A DNA stretch of 64,000 bases from Eudorina sp. 2006-703-Eu-15 (taxonomy: Eukaryota > Chlorophyta > Chlorophyceae > Chlamydomonadales > Volvocaceae). A model generated the notes under the pieces. The model searched no databases and was not told the origin of the DNA. It worked only from the letters and a program-made list of their open reading frames with translations. Where the stretch lies: assembly GCA_003117195.1 (NCBI GenBank), contig BDSI01000007.1, positions 806,001 to 870,000 on the forward strand. The letters are read 5' to 3'. Positions within the stretch are counted from its first letter, which is position 1. Each line of letters starts with the position of its first letter. Shown piece after piece: positions 9,603 to 22,200 of this stretch. The translations under genes were made by a program, and so were the position numbers.

Positions 9603-12217
9603 AGACGGAATGAACCAATGTATGTAAAACACTTCACACTGTTGTGAATCTGTCGCCGGTGGCGGCCTTGAACCTAGCTGGTTCGCGCTGAGGCAGTCGC
9701 GCACGACTGGCTTGTACATGGAGGAGATGGTGGCACTCTCACTCAGGTGGCGGTGGCGGTGGCGGTACTGTACCAGGTTGTACGGACGATCATGATGGTG
9801 AGGCCACTCTGCACATACGGACTTTGCCGGGCGTGTTGCTGGCGGCCTGGCGTCTCACACTTTTGGCCATCTGTCGGCAGCTCGATGCGTCCATCTAGCA
9901 AGTACTGATGATTATTGCGGCAAGTAGCCAAGTACTGATGATTACTCTGTCTTTTTTTGGCCTGTGGCGTTACTGCGGTACTGCGCTACTGCGGTACTGC
10001 GGTACCCGGCGATTGTGACGGGCCCTGCGGCGGCGGCGGCGTGGCGCGGCCGCGCGGGGTCCAGAGCAAACCGCGAACAGGCAGCACATTACATGGTGGC
10101 AGCCGCGGAAACGCCACCATGCATGTGCTGTGAAGGCACGACCTGCATGGTTGTCGAAGACACAACCTGAACACACCTTCAGACGCAGACTGACTTACGG
10201 TGTCACAATTGCGGTGTGGGTGAAATTCGGCGCGGAGGCTGCCTTCAGCCGTACCCTAATTGGCCTCGCCTCCACCAGTACGTCATGTGGGGTGTTTTAG
10301 GGTTACGGTAGGTCGACTTCTGGATCTGGATTGGGTGGTGGGGGCCCCAAGAGATGATGTGGACTGCAGGGTGGGGGGGAGGTCGTGTCGGTGCATTGTA
10401 GAGGGGCGCCCGTTTGATGCGGCCGCATACGGGGGCCCGGAAGAGGGCGCAGGCAGCCGCGACGAGGGCGGACTGCCAGACCGCGCAGCTGTGACGAAGC
10501 AAACTCAAAGACGCGTCAAGGTCAAGGGCTGCCGCGCAGATCATACATCGTCGAGTGCAGCAGGGCGTGTCAGCACCCGGCGAGTCGTCGCCCTCCAGGA
10601 TTGTGCCACCCAGCAGCAGCAGTGGCAGCAGCAGCAGCAGCAGCTGAAGCTTCCCCGCATTCCTACGTGCAGCTCACCCCTGAAGCCCCGATGACAGGTC
10701 TCACGTCCTTCCGGACCCCCACGGGGGCCTCGGCCAGGCTCGGCCCCCCAGTCCTGGACCGGCTGGAGGCTCCCCGCCCTTGCCCGCTGCGATTTCGAGC
10801 CCCTAGAGGTTACAGGGGCTTGCCTATGACCTATGTGGGGGAGGAGGGTAGGCACTTAGGGGCGCCGGAAGGAATCTTGAAAGGTGTCTAGGTCGCACAA
10901 TCTTCTCACTCCCCTAATCTTAGCTACCGGACAGCGCAATCCAGCTACCATCCGGCGTCAACCAGCGCAATCGTGCGGCCGGCATTTCCACATTCTTAGC
11001 CTGGTTCCTACACTCCGGTGGGGGCAGCGGGGCACTACCGCAGGAAGGTAGTGCTGAAGTAAGTTGTTTCGCAGCACATTAAGGCAGTGTATGGTGAGGA
11101 AGCCTCGGCTGTCGCCGGGGCTGTCACCGATGACCCGCGGGGTCCGCTGAAACATCCTAATAATAATTAACAGCGCGCCAAGGGGGCGCCTATTGGTAAG
11201 CATTGCCCTAAGGTCTGAGAAAGGAAGGTGAAGCTATCAGGGGTGCACTGGTGCTTTTGCCCAGTCTCCCGCGTGGCGGATCTTGGGCGAGTTCATAAGC
11301 TTCGTCTGGCTTCGTAAGCCCGCCTGCTTCGAATGGCAAAACCCATCAAAGATGATGACGCGCGAGCATGGCCCGTGCCTCATAATCATTTATTGGGCAA
11401 GTTGTGATAAACAATCCCGCGACATCCACCTGAATGGATGCAGTTGGACGGAATGCGGACTGAAAAAGCATGCAGTAATGGGGCACATCTAACTGGGCAC
11501 ACGCCCACGCGGCACGTGCGAGATGTGCGTATTTTTCATATTATTATTTTGTTTGTAAGCGAATAAACACTTCAACGGACTGTATGTTAGGGGCCTGCCG
11601 TGCGAAACCCTTCTATCACGAAAATGGTAAAATACCACTGAATTATATTTTCATAACCTTGTAGGTGAATGGGAAGTGAACGTGCGATGAACGTATGCGG
11701 TTGCGACTGTCAGCTAAAATTTCCGGGTCGGATCCGGATCGGTGTTCAGTTTGCTAGGTCCCGTGCCTTTGCGGCGGATCATCAATGCCACGTAAAATTT
11801 GAAATTCACGATCAAAACATAATTTGGTTCCATTGAGTGATAACCCCGTAGTGCCCGTTCCCCCCCAAAGTTCTCTCCCCCTTGCCGTACAACCACCTAC
11901 ACGTATATGAAGGTTCAGCTGCTTCGTAAGTAACCAGAAGATCAGAATCACATTTCATGTAGTAGTGAAGGCTCATTTACATTATTGCACCGTATTACGA
12001 TTTATATTCTTAGGAGCCTAGGATTTTAATTACTTACAGCAGTATTACCCCTTCATTGACACAGACTACTTACATTCAAAAACGTCGTTACATATATCCA
12101 ATTGACACAGCGTAGTCAGCGTTACTTATCATTCAGCAGTAGCCGTAACTGTCGACATCACATTCCGATTGTTCTATTACAAACAATCAATCCTCTAACT
12201 CAAGCACTTGCCTACGC
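9603..12217. other. Intergenic region upstream of the pherophorin gene
   Basis: No gene recognised. It includes a short near-duplication (CAAGTACTGATGATTA twice, 9899-9946), repeats of CTGCGGTA around 9970-10010, and a change from GC-rich DNA to AT-rich DNA from about 11280 on that probably marks the promoter and 5' UTR of the pherophorin gene. Short open frames here look random. Confidence 0.5.
9623..9627 (+). promoter_or_regulatory. Candidate TGTAA polyadenylation signal
   Basis: TGTAA 21 bases after the stop codon of the membrane-protein gene. If used, the 3' UTR is unusually short; a later copy near 11550 is an alternative. Confidence 0.35.
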
Positions 12218-15200
12218 ATGAGCAAGACCACCGCCCATATGGCACGTGGCCTGGCCCTAATTCTACTTGGGGTGGTGGCTGCCGCGCGATTAACCCTAGG
12301 TAAGGCTTGGCCATAAATTCGTAGCAGTCTATTATTCAGTAATAATTCTTACAAAGATCTGCTCTGCAGCTACCAAACAGCTATTCGAGTAGATTATTTT
12401 ATCTTGTCACTGTTTCCCGCGCTTTTTCAGGTGCTTCGGATGTCACCCCTGCCAATGTTCCGGCGATGCGCGCTGTCACCGCATTTCCTTGGTGCAAATG
12501 TTTAACATACGACTGCAACTGCAGCCCCTATAAGCTGGAGCTTCTGGGGACGACGGTAAGAAATTCGGCCTTATAAGGCTGTGACATCAATCTCCAAAGA
12601 TGCGTATGAATGATTATTTATTTTCAGTAAATTGCAATTTCTGAAATTAGGATTTTCACAACAGCGCAGCTCGTCGCCCGACAGCTCGTTGCCGTGTCGT
12701 GACATTGCCTGTGTTCGTGCTGCCGCAGAATCTCAACGCCACTGTTTCTCGAACATGTTTTAAAGTCGCCTTCATCGGCTGCGACACATCGTTGCAATGT
12801 TGTACCGGGCTGCTCGAGGCCGTGGACAAGCTGTCGCTGGAGTCGACCAAGTCGTGCGGCACACGCGCCAACCTTCTCAGCGTCACCATCAACAACCGGA
12901 CACACCTGTCATGGAACCCATACAACTACACGAGTGAGCACGGGGCAGCCGACATTAGCTTCGTTGTCTTTGTCATCAATGATTCCAATTCGCGGCTGCC
13001 GGTGCTGTACTACACACACGCACACATACTCCCTAAATCTCTGCTAAGACTTACTACTTGTTTTTGCGATGCAGACACCACCGACGGTTACGAGATCAAG
13101 ATCTACAACCTGAAGCGCAACGTGACCACCTGGCCCGGCAGCACCGTCTGCATCACCACCCGGGCTCCCTGCTACACGCCCTCCCAGGTCTGTCGCGACT
13201 ACGAATCCCTGGGCGGCTGCCGCTACTCGTTCGCGGAGGGCTCCGCCAGCAACTGGTGCCCCACCTGCCAGCCCCCGCCGCGCTTCCCCTTCCCACCCTC
13301 CCCCTACCCGCCCCAAGCCCCGCCGCCGCCGTCTCCCGCGCCGCCGACCCCGCCGCCGGCCCTGCCGCCCTCGCCCCAACCCCTGACGCCCTCGCGGCCG
13401 CCGCCGTCGCCTGCGCCGCCGTCGCCGTCGCCCTCGCTGCCGCCGCCGCCGACCTGCCCGGTCTGCACCTCCATCTACATCACTCCCCTGTTCAACACCT
13501 CAGCCCCAGGGTACGGTTTCGGCGCTGGCGCCGTGACTTGCGCTCAGATGTACGACATCATCGTCAACGACACCAACACCTTTGCCGCGGCGGTGAACGC
13601 GTCCATCAGCACGCCGTTCGGTTTGACGGCCTGCAACACGTCTCTGGTGACCGTCTGTGGCGAGTTCGCGACCTTTGCGGATGGTCAGAAGATGACTGGC
13701 ATCTTCTCCGACGACTCTCTCACCCTGCAGTCCTGGATTGAGAAGGCCGGCAACTGCACGCCCGGCTACGTCATCGGCGCGCTTGTGACCGGCAGTTGTG
13801 TATCCGCCACTTCCCAGAAGACGTGTAACCAGGAGCGCCCACCTTCCCCTCCGACGCCGTCCGCGCCCCCACCGCCGCCGTCGCCGCCCCCACCACCCCC
13901 GCCGCCGCCGCCGCCGTCGCCCCCACCCCCGCCTCCGCCCCCGCCGCCGCCGTCCCCGCCGCCGCCGCCTCCACCTCCGCCGCCGCCGTCCCGCCACCCC
14001 CGCCGCCTCCCCCGCCGCCGCCGTCGCCGCCACCCCCACCACCGCCACCCCCGCCGCCATTACCACCACCGCCCACGCCGCCACCGCCACCGCCTCCGCC
14101 GCCTCCACCCCCGCCATCTCCTAACCCGCCACCGCCGCCGCCACCGCCATCACCTGCCCCACCATCTCCTCCGCCGCCCCCGCCGCCTCCGCCGCCGCCA
14201 CCACCGCCGCCACCACCGCCATCACCAAAGCCACCATCCCCTAAGCCGCCGTCCCCGCCGCCTCCATCACCATTGCCGCCTTCGCCACCGCCGCCCTCCC
14301 CGTTGCCTCCATCGCCGCCCCCGCCCTCGCCTGAGCCCCCATCACCACCCCCGCCCTCCCCTGAGCCCCGAGCTTCCCGCCACCGTCCCCCGAGCCCCCT
14401 TCGCCGGCTCCCCCGTCACCTTCGCCGCCGTCGCCTCGTCCGCCATCACCGCGGCCCCCATCCCCGCAGCCCTCTCCCCGTCCGCCATCTCCCGCGCCGT
14501 CGCCCAAGCCTCCGTCGCCTCCGTCCCCCTCACCGCCGCCCTCTCCCCGTCCGCCGTCGCCGCCGCCCTCTCCCCGCCCGCCAGCCCCGCCGCCGAGCCC
14601 GCCACCACCACCGCCGCCACCACCGCCGCCCTCACCCGCACCGCCACAGCTCCCGCCCTCGCCGCCGCCACCGTCGCCACTCCCTCCGTCGCCTCCGCCT
14701 CCGTCGCCCTTTCCGCCGTCACCGCCGCCACCGTCCCCGGAGCCGCCCAGCCCCCCGCCCCCGTCACCGGAGCCGCTGCTGCCACCAGCATCCCCACCAC
14801 TCCCTCCACTGGCTCCGCCAGGTCAGCCAACCCCTCCGACACCAGAAGTGCCCCCTCCCACCTCACCCGAGCCCCCAAGTCCGCCGCCGCCGTTTCCGCT
14901 GCCACCCTCGCCGCCGCCACCATCTCCCCTGCCTCCCGGCCCGCCGCCGTCAGAGCCAAATGCACCGCCGTCTCCGCCGTCACCGCCGTCGCCGGAACCG
15001 TCGCCACCCCTTGACCCTTCACCGCCGTCGCCTCCACCGCCCTCACCCTTGCCGCCGTCGCCTCCACCGCCGTCCCCGCTGCCCCCATCCCCTCCGCCCC
15101 CGTCGCCGTCACCGCCGTCGCCGCCGCCGCCGTCTCCAGAGCCGCCGTCGCCGCCGCCTCCATCCCCGATGCCGCCGTCGCCGCCACCTCCCGCTCCCCT

Positions 15201-17001
15201 CCGCCCGCCGTCACCCCGCCGCAGTCCTCCGCCGCGTCCCAGCCCACCAGCCCCCTCTCCTGCGCCGCCGTCTCCTGCCCCGCTCTCTCCTGCGCCGCCG
15301 TCCCCAGCCCCACCCTCGCCGCCGTCTCCTGCCCCACCCTCGCCCTCGCCGCCGTCTCCAGAACCGCCCTCGCCCTCGCCGCCGTCTCCAGAACCGCCCT
15401 CGCCCTCACCGCCGTCTCCTGCCCCGCCCTCGCCCTCGCCGCCGCCATTGTTTCCCCCACTCCGACCCCCTCCCTCACCGGCGCCTCCCCAGTGTTACGT
15501 CTGCGCCACCGTCCAAATCTCGCCGCCTTCGGATCTGAATGGCAAGCCCCTCTTCACCTTCGGCGCCGGCGCCCCCACCTGCGCCAACCTCTCCAGCTAC
15601 ATCATCGACACCATCTCCTCCACCGCCGCCTCGCTGAACGCCACCATCGCCGAGCCTTTCCACCTGACGTCATGCAATGTGTCGTACACTGCCGTACCCC
15701 TGTCGATCCCGTCGATCAACGTCTGCGGCGCGTTTGCCACCTCGGATGATTCGTTCAAGCTGAGCGTGACACTGGACGGGCTGTTGAGCACGTGGGTCAA
15801 CTTCACTGCCGGTGTGGAGTGCAACGATGGGTCGGTTGGCACGGCGCTAGCGAACTACACTTTCGTCGCGCTTCTTTCGAGTCCCAACCCTGATTCAGCC
15901 TCCTGTCTGGCGGGTCAATACGAGGAAAGCTGCAAGGGCCAGCCAGATTTCTCACCCCCGCCGCGCCCGCCGCGCCCGCCGCCGACCCCGGTGGCCAACT
16001 CCCCGCGACCCCCTTCGCCGCTGCCGCTGTCTCCGCCTTCTCCACCGCCGCCGCGTCTGGTGCAGACGCACGCGTGCGTTCAGACTTCCAACGTTCCTTT
16101 CGCTGTCAGCCCGCTGTACAACTTCACGTTTATGGATGGCGATTCGCCCGCGGTGGCGATGTGTGTTCGGGTCAACACCAAGACGTGCCGGGCCGGGTAT
16201 TGCTGCCCTATGCCCTTTGCCAAGGTGAGGAAGAGCCTTAAGGTTACTAAGGTTAATAGCGTATTTTATCTGTTATTCTGTTTCAGCTAGATTTCTGTCC
16301 TGTTCTGCCCGTTTGTCCCCCAATGTCCTTACGACGCTGAACACACTATAATTGATGTACGCAGATTGAGGTTCCGGTGTCTGAAAATTGCCGAGGCGAC
16401 CTTAAGCGTATTACGGTCAACAACGCCTCCGTTCCTCTATCCTGGGGTGAGTCGACTGCAGTCTTACTTTCACAACCTTGTTCAATCTGGATATTCATGG
16501 TTAATGGCTGAATTCGCAGGTTTTTACACCGACATCAACACGTTAGTGCCGCTGACGACTATCAAGTTCGTAGACCTCACGTGAGTCTAGATCCATTTGG
16601 ATTCTGCATGACAGCTTTTCCTCGATCTCATGTCATCTATTCTTTGCACTATGCATAACGTTCTCTGCTCCGTTTGGTTGTACAGGAGTATCTCGCCGGA
16701 CGGGTCAACTTTCTGTTGGGTGGTGAAGCCCGGGGCGTGCTCAAAGCCGTCGGCGTTCTGCCTAAATGGTTTCTGCCAGGTAAGACATGTCTTCGTGAAT
16801 ATTAATAGTCGTACGATAAATTTGTGGTTTTCAAAAACTCGTCTGTCGCTGTCTGCTTATTGACACCTGAATGAATGAATGAATGTTACAGCGGACCCCA
16901 ACGGGATCATGACACCTGTTCGCCCCGCCCCACAGGTCAGCATCTTCTCCTACCCGTCATCCTCGCCGCAGAAGTGTTGCCCGGCAACCATAGTTTTCTA
17001 A
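12218..17001 (+). CDS. Pherophorin, extracellular-matrix hydroxyproline-rich glycoprotein
   Basis: Exons: 12218-12299, 12431-12555, 12729-12933, 13075-16224, 16365-16446, 16520-16580, 16686-16779, 16936-17001 (TAA). Exon 1 encodes a signal peptide ([16 protein letters not shown]), fitting secretion. An N-terminal pherophorin domain follows ([30 protein letters not shown]), then Pro-rich linkers, a Cys module (CPVC to SQKTC), a very long Ser/Pro tract (about 13840-15480), a second copy of that module (CYVC to YEESC), and the C-terminal pherophorin domain ([32 protein letters not shown]). The Pro tract should be hydroxylated and glycosylated. The Pro frame slips by one base near 13990 and again near 14367; the spliced length is two bases short of a whole number of codons, so either two C bases are missing from the sequence or the allele is broken. 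With both restored it would be about 1290 residues. Family assignment is firm; exon 4 integrity is not. Confidence 0.88.
13840..15480 (+). repeat. Poly-Pro/Ser coding repeat of the pherophorin rod
   Basis: About 1.6 kb of CCG/CCC/CCA/CCT and TCG/TCC/TCT codons giving [12 protein letters not shown] and EPPSPPPP repeats. The coding frame is +3 up to about 13990, +2 up to about 14367, and +1 after that. The rod continues without loss of repeat quality through each slip, so the breaks look recent or technical. Confidence 0.85.
16861..16918 (-). mobile_element. 40-bp (CATT)n-tailed truncated retroelement with 9-bp target duplication
   Basis: The insert 16870-16909 consists of AATG repeats followed by TTACAGCGGACCCCAACG, the reverse complement of the GGGGTCCGCTGTAA end seen at 8231 and 47959. 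It is flanked by perfect TGACACCTG copies (16861-16869 and 16910-16918). It lies in the last intron of the pherophorin gene, directly upstream of the final exon. Confidence 0.78.
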
Positions 17002-19230
17002 GAGGATGAGAGATTGCTTGCAGCAACGTGACGAACGGGACCCTGATAGGGGCGCCCCTGGCCCAAGTAGGCACGAGTGTGTCCAAACGCGATGGCGCAG
17101 GATTTTGTGCGGTCTGTTATGGAACTGATTAGCTGTGTATGGCCAGCAGTTTTGGATGTTAGGATGGCTTTGTCTTCTACACCGGGGTTTGATAGCTCCG
17201 GTCAGCTTGGGATGGTGTGCTGGACTCGACGCAACTTAAGCCTTGGGAATGCACTAGTTCATTGTGACATCTTAGATTGCCCAGGTACATATCTGTACAT
17301 ACTATTTTTTGTTGGGGATTATTTAGTGAGCACTTTTAGTAGTTAATCGGACCTTTGACTGTCGTAACTGCTTGGACGGCGGTCTGCTAGGGTCTACTAG
17401 ACAGGCAGCGCCATTGCGCACAACCGGGAATTCATGGGATTGTTTACATGATTGCGTTCGGGATGTAAGTACTGCTATGCAATCCACTCCCAACTTCAAC
17501 GTTCACCGAGTCTACGTACGGACAAATCGTGCAGTGGTCTTTCCACAAGTCCCTTTAAAAACATGTACTGGTGCAGCCAATAATTTGTCTACAAACCAGT
17601 TGGCTCTCTGGAACGACGAGCCCCAATCCGCATCGTCTCCGGCTGAAACCCCTGCAGCACCGGTGCTTGAATGCCCCGATGGCCTCTACCCAGGCTATGT
17701 CGGGTCCGAGCCTGTACAAGGCTCTTCGGCGCATATCAGGGAGCAGCACCTTGAGCCGCCTTCTAGCAGTTACACGGGAGTACGGGTTAAGGCGCTGGGG
17801 TATGGGGCTGACTCTCGGAAGATAGAGCCCTGGGGTGTTCTCATCCTTGTAGGCTGTCAAAGCGCGGCAAGGTGTCCGACTCACATCACGAGAGCTCATT
17901 TGCCGGGCTCTGGTTATTGACTGACGCAAACTTCCCTTGGCTACCTTGGGCTGTGGCAGCCATCGCCTAGAAGGCCCGATGATCCCACACCCCCATCGCA
18001 CCCGGATTCTATTTTCAGTAAGCATATGTACGTGCCTGTCCCCAACCTTCCTGATCATACAGAGCGAGTTGTGTGGACCCGGCAGTTTGGGCCCCAAATC
18101 TCTTAGCGCCCGAGGTGGCATCGCTACAGTTTCTAAGCCAACAAAACATGGAGGAGAGACGGCGGACCACACAGGCCAAGCAAGCACTGAGCCTACCGAT
18201 TTCGCCCACTTGGTAGCACCCGCACGGCGCCCTCACCGCTCCGGGCTAGTAGTAGTGAATGGTCCTCGGAGGGAGGTGGCCAGGATACCGCACCCAGTAA
18301 CCGCGAAGCGTGGCGTTCAACTCAAATAGCCTCACCCCTACCCCAAAATGTGAAAAGCAGTAACCCCAGAAAATAATACGGATTGTCATGCCTCTGGACG
18401 TAGACAGACTCCCATCCTAGCCTCACTTTGGTTCACTTGTAGGGAAGCCCATTTGGCCAGATATCACCTGACCGTGCTCAGAATATCCAGCACGGTCGTT
18501 TGAAGCAGCATGGCAATTTTGTGAACGCGTCGTACATACCCGTCCCCGTACTACAACGCACGTGTGTTCGTGCGAAATCATTGAAGTGTTGAGAGCCGCA
18601 TAGTGTCTCAACTTCATTACCCACAAAATCTGTCGCGCAGTACAGCTGCGCGGCGCTCGGGTGGTGTGTCGAGCCACTGGCTCAGCAACAAAGTGGTGGA
18701 GTTATGTGGTGGAACAATATCATATTGTATTCGTATGCTCTAAGTTGGTAAGGTGGGCAAATGCTTGCGTGTACAAGCACGCAAAGTTTGGTTTTTCTTT
18801 CAGAATGTGTTCGACGGAGTAACACCCTATCCATCCACACCAACTTGAAACCTTTTGCGCAAATCCTTGAGGCTTGCGCATGCAACCTGGGCTCTGCGCG
18901 CAATTTTTTGTTGTTTCAACGAACTAGGCCGTACACGGCTTCGTAACTGCTTTTCTTCCCTTGAACAGCTCCAATATTGGATTTACCTCCTTCCAGAAGG
19001 GTGCACGTATATAGGTTATTGGACTTCTTTCTGCTGCTTAACCGGGACCGGATATTTTCAAGAACACATACATAGCGTCTCCTTTTCTTTTTGGCATACT
19101 ATTCCTTCATCTTCTCTACTAGGGTGATTGAAAAGACATTTCTGGGGAGTGAAAGCGAACACATCCTTTGAATAAGGATCAGCTTCCCGATGCGCGGAAG
19201 GACTGCTGAGGAGTGATTTGGGGGCACTGA
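17002..19230. other. Intergenic region between pherophorin and BSL phosphatase genes
   Basis: No gene recognised on either strand. It probably contains the pherophorin 3' UTR and, in the AT-richer part from about 18700, the promoter of the phosphatase gene. A 210-codon minus-strand frame at 17555-18187 and a 182-codon plus-strand frame at 17372-17920 show no family features and overlap each other. Confidence 0.5.
17464..17468 (+). promoter_or_regulatory. Candidate TGTAA polyadenylation signal (pherophorin)
   Basis: The first TGTAA I see after the pherophorin stop, implying a 3' UTR of about 470 bases. Confidence 0.4.
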
Positions 19231-22200
19231 ATGGTGGACATGGACAGCGATCTTAGGCCCAGCCCTGTCCCCAGGCCCCGCGTCTTCCCGGTAGTGGGAA
19301 CCGCGCCCGGACCCCGATGCGGACATACTCTCACCGCCATTTCGGGGCCTGAGGGCGACCTTTCCAAAGCCAAGCTCGTGCTCTTCGGTGAGAAATGATT
19401 CTAAGTTCCTACATTATTTAACTGTGTTCATGTCGCCCCGAGAAACATTTTGCGTTGTGACGCTCCCGCCTCCTTCAGGTGGTGCCACTGCTCTTGAGGG
19501 TTCCTCCGGCAAGGGCGAAGGCGCACAGTCCACACCTGGTTCAGCAGCCTCAGGTTTGTCCCTGCAGCACGAGCGCTTTTGATTGTTGTATAGGCAACAG
19601 TGGGGCGGAGGGCTGAAACGGCGCGCTTTGTCTGCAGGCATACGCTTGGCAGGCGCGACAAACGACGTTCATATTTTTGATGTGAGGACCGGAAAATGGG
19701 AGAAGACCACACCAGCTGGAGAGCCCCCCTCTCCTCGCGCCGCGCACGCAGCAGCAGCGGTGGGAAATATGGTGGTCATTCAGGTAGGGTCTTTTCATGG
19801 GGAATGCAACGCCGTTCGTAATGAGGCATACTATCTATATTATCGATGCGTTCATTTTTTCAATTACAGGGCGGTATCGGTCCCGCCGGACTGGCTTCGG
19901 AAGACTTGCATGTGCTAGACTTCACGGACCCCGACAGGCCGCGTTGGCACAGGTGCGTCTCCTGAAATTACAGAGACTTGTCATTTTATTACATCGTCTA
20001 AAGCGGTGTCGTGTGCTGTTCATTCCCGCAGAGTGCTAGTATCCGGACCTGGCCCCAGCGCGCGCTATGCACATACCCTGAGCCTCGTCGCGAACCGGTT
20101 TCTGGTAGCGATGGGTGGGAACGACGGCAAGTCCACTCTTGGTGACGCGTGGGCGCTGGATACGTCAGAGAAACCTTACGCTTGGCGGAAGATTACGGAC
20201 GCGGGAGAGATGCCGTCGCCCAGGTACGGGTTCCCGACGGGACTTGGTTCTCCCCGTCATTGCAAGTATTTAACCCTTCATCTCTGCAATGTATATAGGA
20301 TGTACGCAACAGCAGCGGCGCGCAGTGATGGTCTCTTGCTATTGTGCGGTGGCCGTGACGTGGGCGGCACCCCGCTCGGCGACGCGTACGGCTTTGCTCG
20401 GCATCGGGACGGACGGTGGGAGTGGCACTCGGCCCCGGGCGCCATGCCCACTGGCCGATACCAGCATGGCGCAGTGTTCGTCGGCAATCGCCTACATATC
20501 TCAGGCGGAGCTGTTGGTGGCGGCCGGATGGTGAGATCGTGCGCGCGGGGCAAGGATCCGTCAGCTGACAGCCGATTCGGACGTTATCTTTTGTGACCCA
20601 ATGCACAGAACGAGTTCAGCAAACGTCCCTGCATGGCTGTCTGTCTGCCAATATGCATGACGATACACTCGGCGGGGTAGTTTCTTGCTGGATTGCCGCC
20701 GAAGTTATTATGCGAGTGGTCAACATGCCATGTGGTTGCTGTTTCGAACCTTTCCTCGTCTCCGTGAATAAGGTTGAAAACGCTTGTGGCCTTTGTGCTG
20801 TTGTGCATCACGACAGGTAGATGAGGGAACGTCTACAGTGGTTTTGGACACAACGCACGGCTGCTGGGTGACTCCCGTCGGCAACGCCGCGAGCGGCGAG
20901 GACTTCACACGGCGATGCCGTCATGCGGTTGCTTCTGTCGGGCCGTTCGTGTTTATTTACGGCGGCCTGAAGGTGAGGTGCAAGGTGTCGGCAAACGTCC
21001 ATAAAAGGTTAGGACATTAGCAGGCGTGATCTTTCAAATGTTCTTCAAATTTTGAAGGACGTTGATGGATCATGGTGCGCTCATAAGATGACTAGTCCTT
21101 GGGTATGACCATGTACAGGATCGGCTGCAGATCTTGGGTTTCATCTGCGCCTGAATTCACTCCTGCACAAATGTAGTCAGGGCTGTGACGGGCAGCGCCG
21201 GGGGATTTTTCCTGCCTTCGGACGCTATGGAATTAAATCCAGCAGCCGTGTGTCTAACCAAGCCATGCCGATTTGGAGTCCTTCTGGGGTTGCATTCGAA
21301 CGGGTACCGCTTGGGCGTGTTGCTGGTATGCGCTGTGAAGGGTTCGCAACTGCTGGACGATCTGTTGGTGGCGGACGACTCCAACGGCACGGAGCTGTCC
21401 ATCTTCGACCCTCGGTCGTCGGCATGGCAGCAGTACATGGAGTCCATGCACGGGAATGCTGCGGCCAGCCGTATGCTGGAGAAGGCAGCAGCGGAGGAGG
21501 CGGCCGCAGCGGCCGCCCTCAACGTGCGTCGGGTGTCCGCAATGGATGATCTGCGCTGCGTGGACGAGCAGCTGGATGCTTCAGGGGTGGCAGGCGCTGG
21601 CACCTCGCGCGCCTCGGACTCGCCGTCGACGAACCGCTCTTCGAGCCCGGATGTCTCGCTTGGAAAGGACCACGTGCCGGGCACGACCCCATACACACCG
21701 GACGTAAAGCTGTGGCACCGGGCTGTCGTGGTGCACCAGGAGAACAGCCTGCGGGGCCTCGTGCGACAGCTATCCATCGACCAGCTCGATAACGAAGGCC
21801 GCAGAGTCTCGATCTACGAAAACGGTGGTCCCGCCGGAGCGAAGGAGAAGAGCCCGCTCTTCACGCGCAGCATGTCGGTCACGGTGAGAAATCGTCAGGC
21901 CTGCAACAGCCGCGAGATTCTTTAAACTTTGGGCGTTCCGAGTTTTGGAAGTGACATGGCGGTGGTCAGTCTGTTCTGAAGCCAAAACCCACAACACGCG
22001 TAATTGAGTGACAAACGATTGCCTGTAGGGGACTGTGTGTAACAGAGTGGGTGGAGCGAGGACTTCATCCCACCTGCTTATGGCAAAGCTTTTATCGACG
22101 GTGTTTGCGTTGAGACGGTTGATGCCTGGAGAGCCCTTTCGTATCCCACAGCATACCATTGAGTGCTATGTTTCTGCAAATTGTTGAAAGCAAACATCAA

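Noticed and set aside
13002..13074. Intron starting at GTGCTG within the pherophorin N-terminal domain
   Set aside because: Its removal breaks the frame. The donor GTGAGC at 12934 with the same acceptor keeps the frame and gives a continuous domain, so that intron is used in the model.
17372..18329. Overlapping 130-210-codon frames on both strands
   Set aside because: No domain, no splice support, and the strands compete for the same bases.
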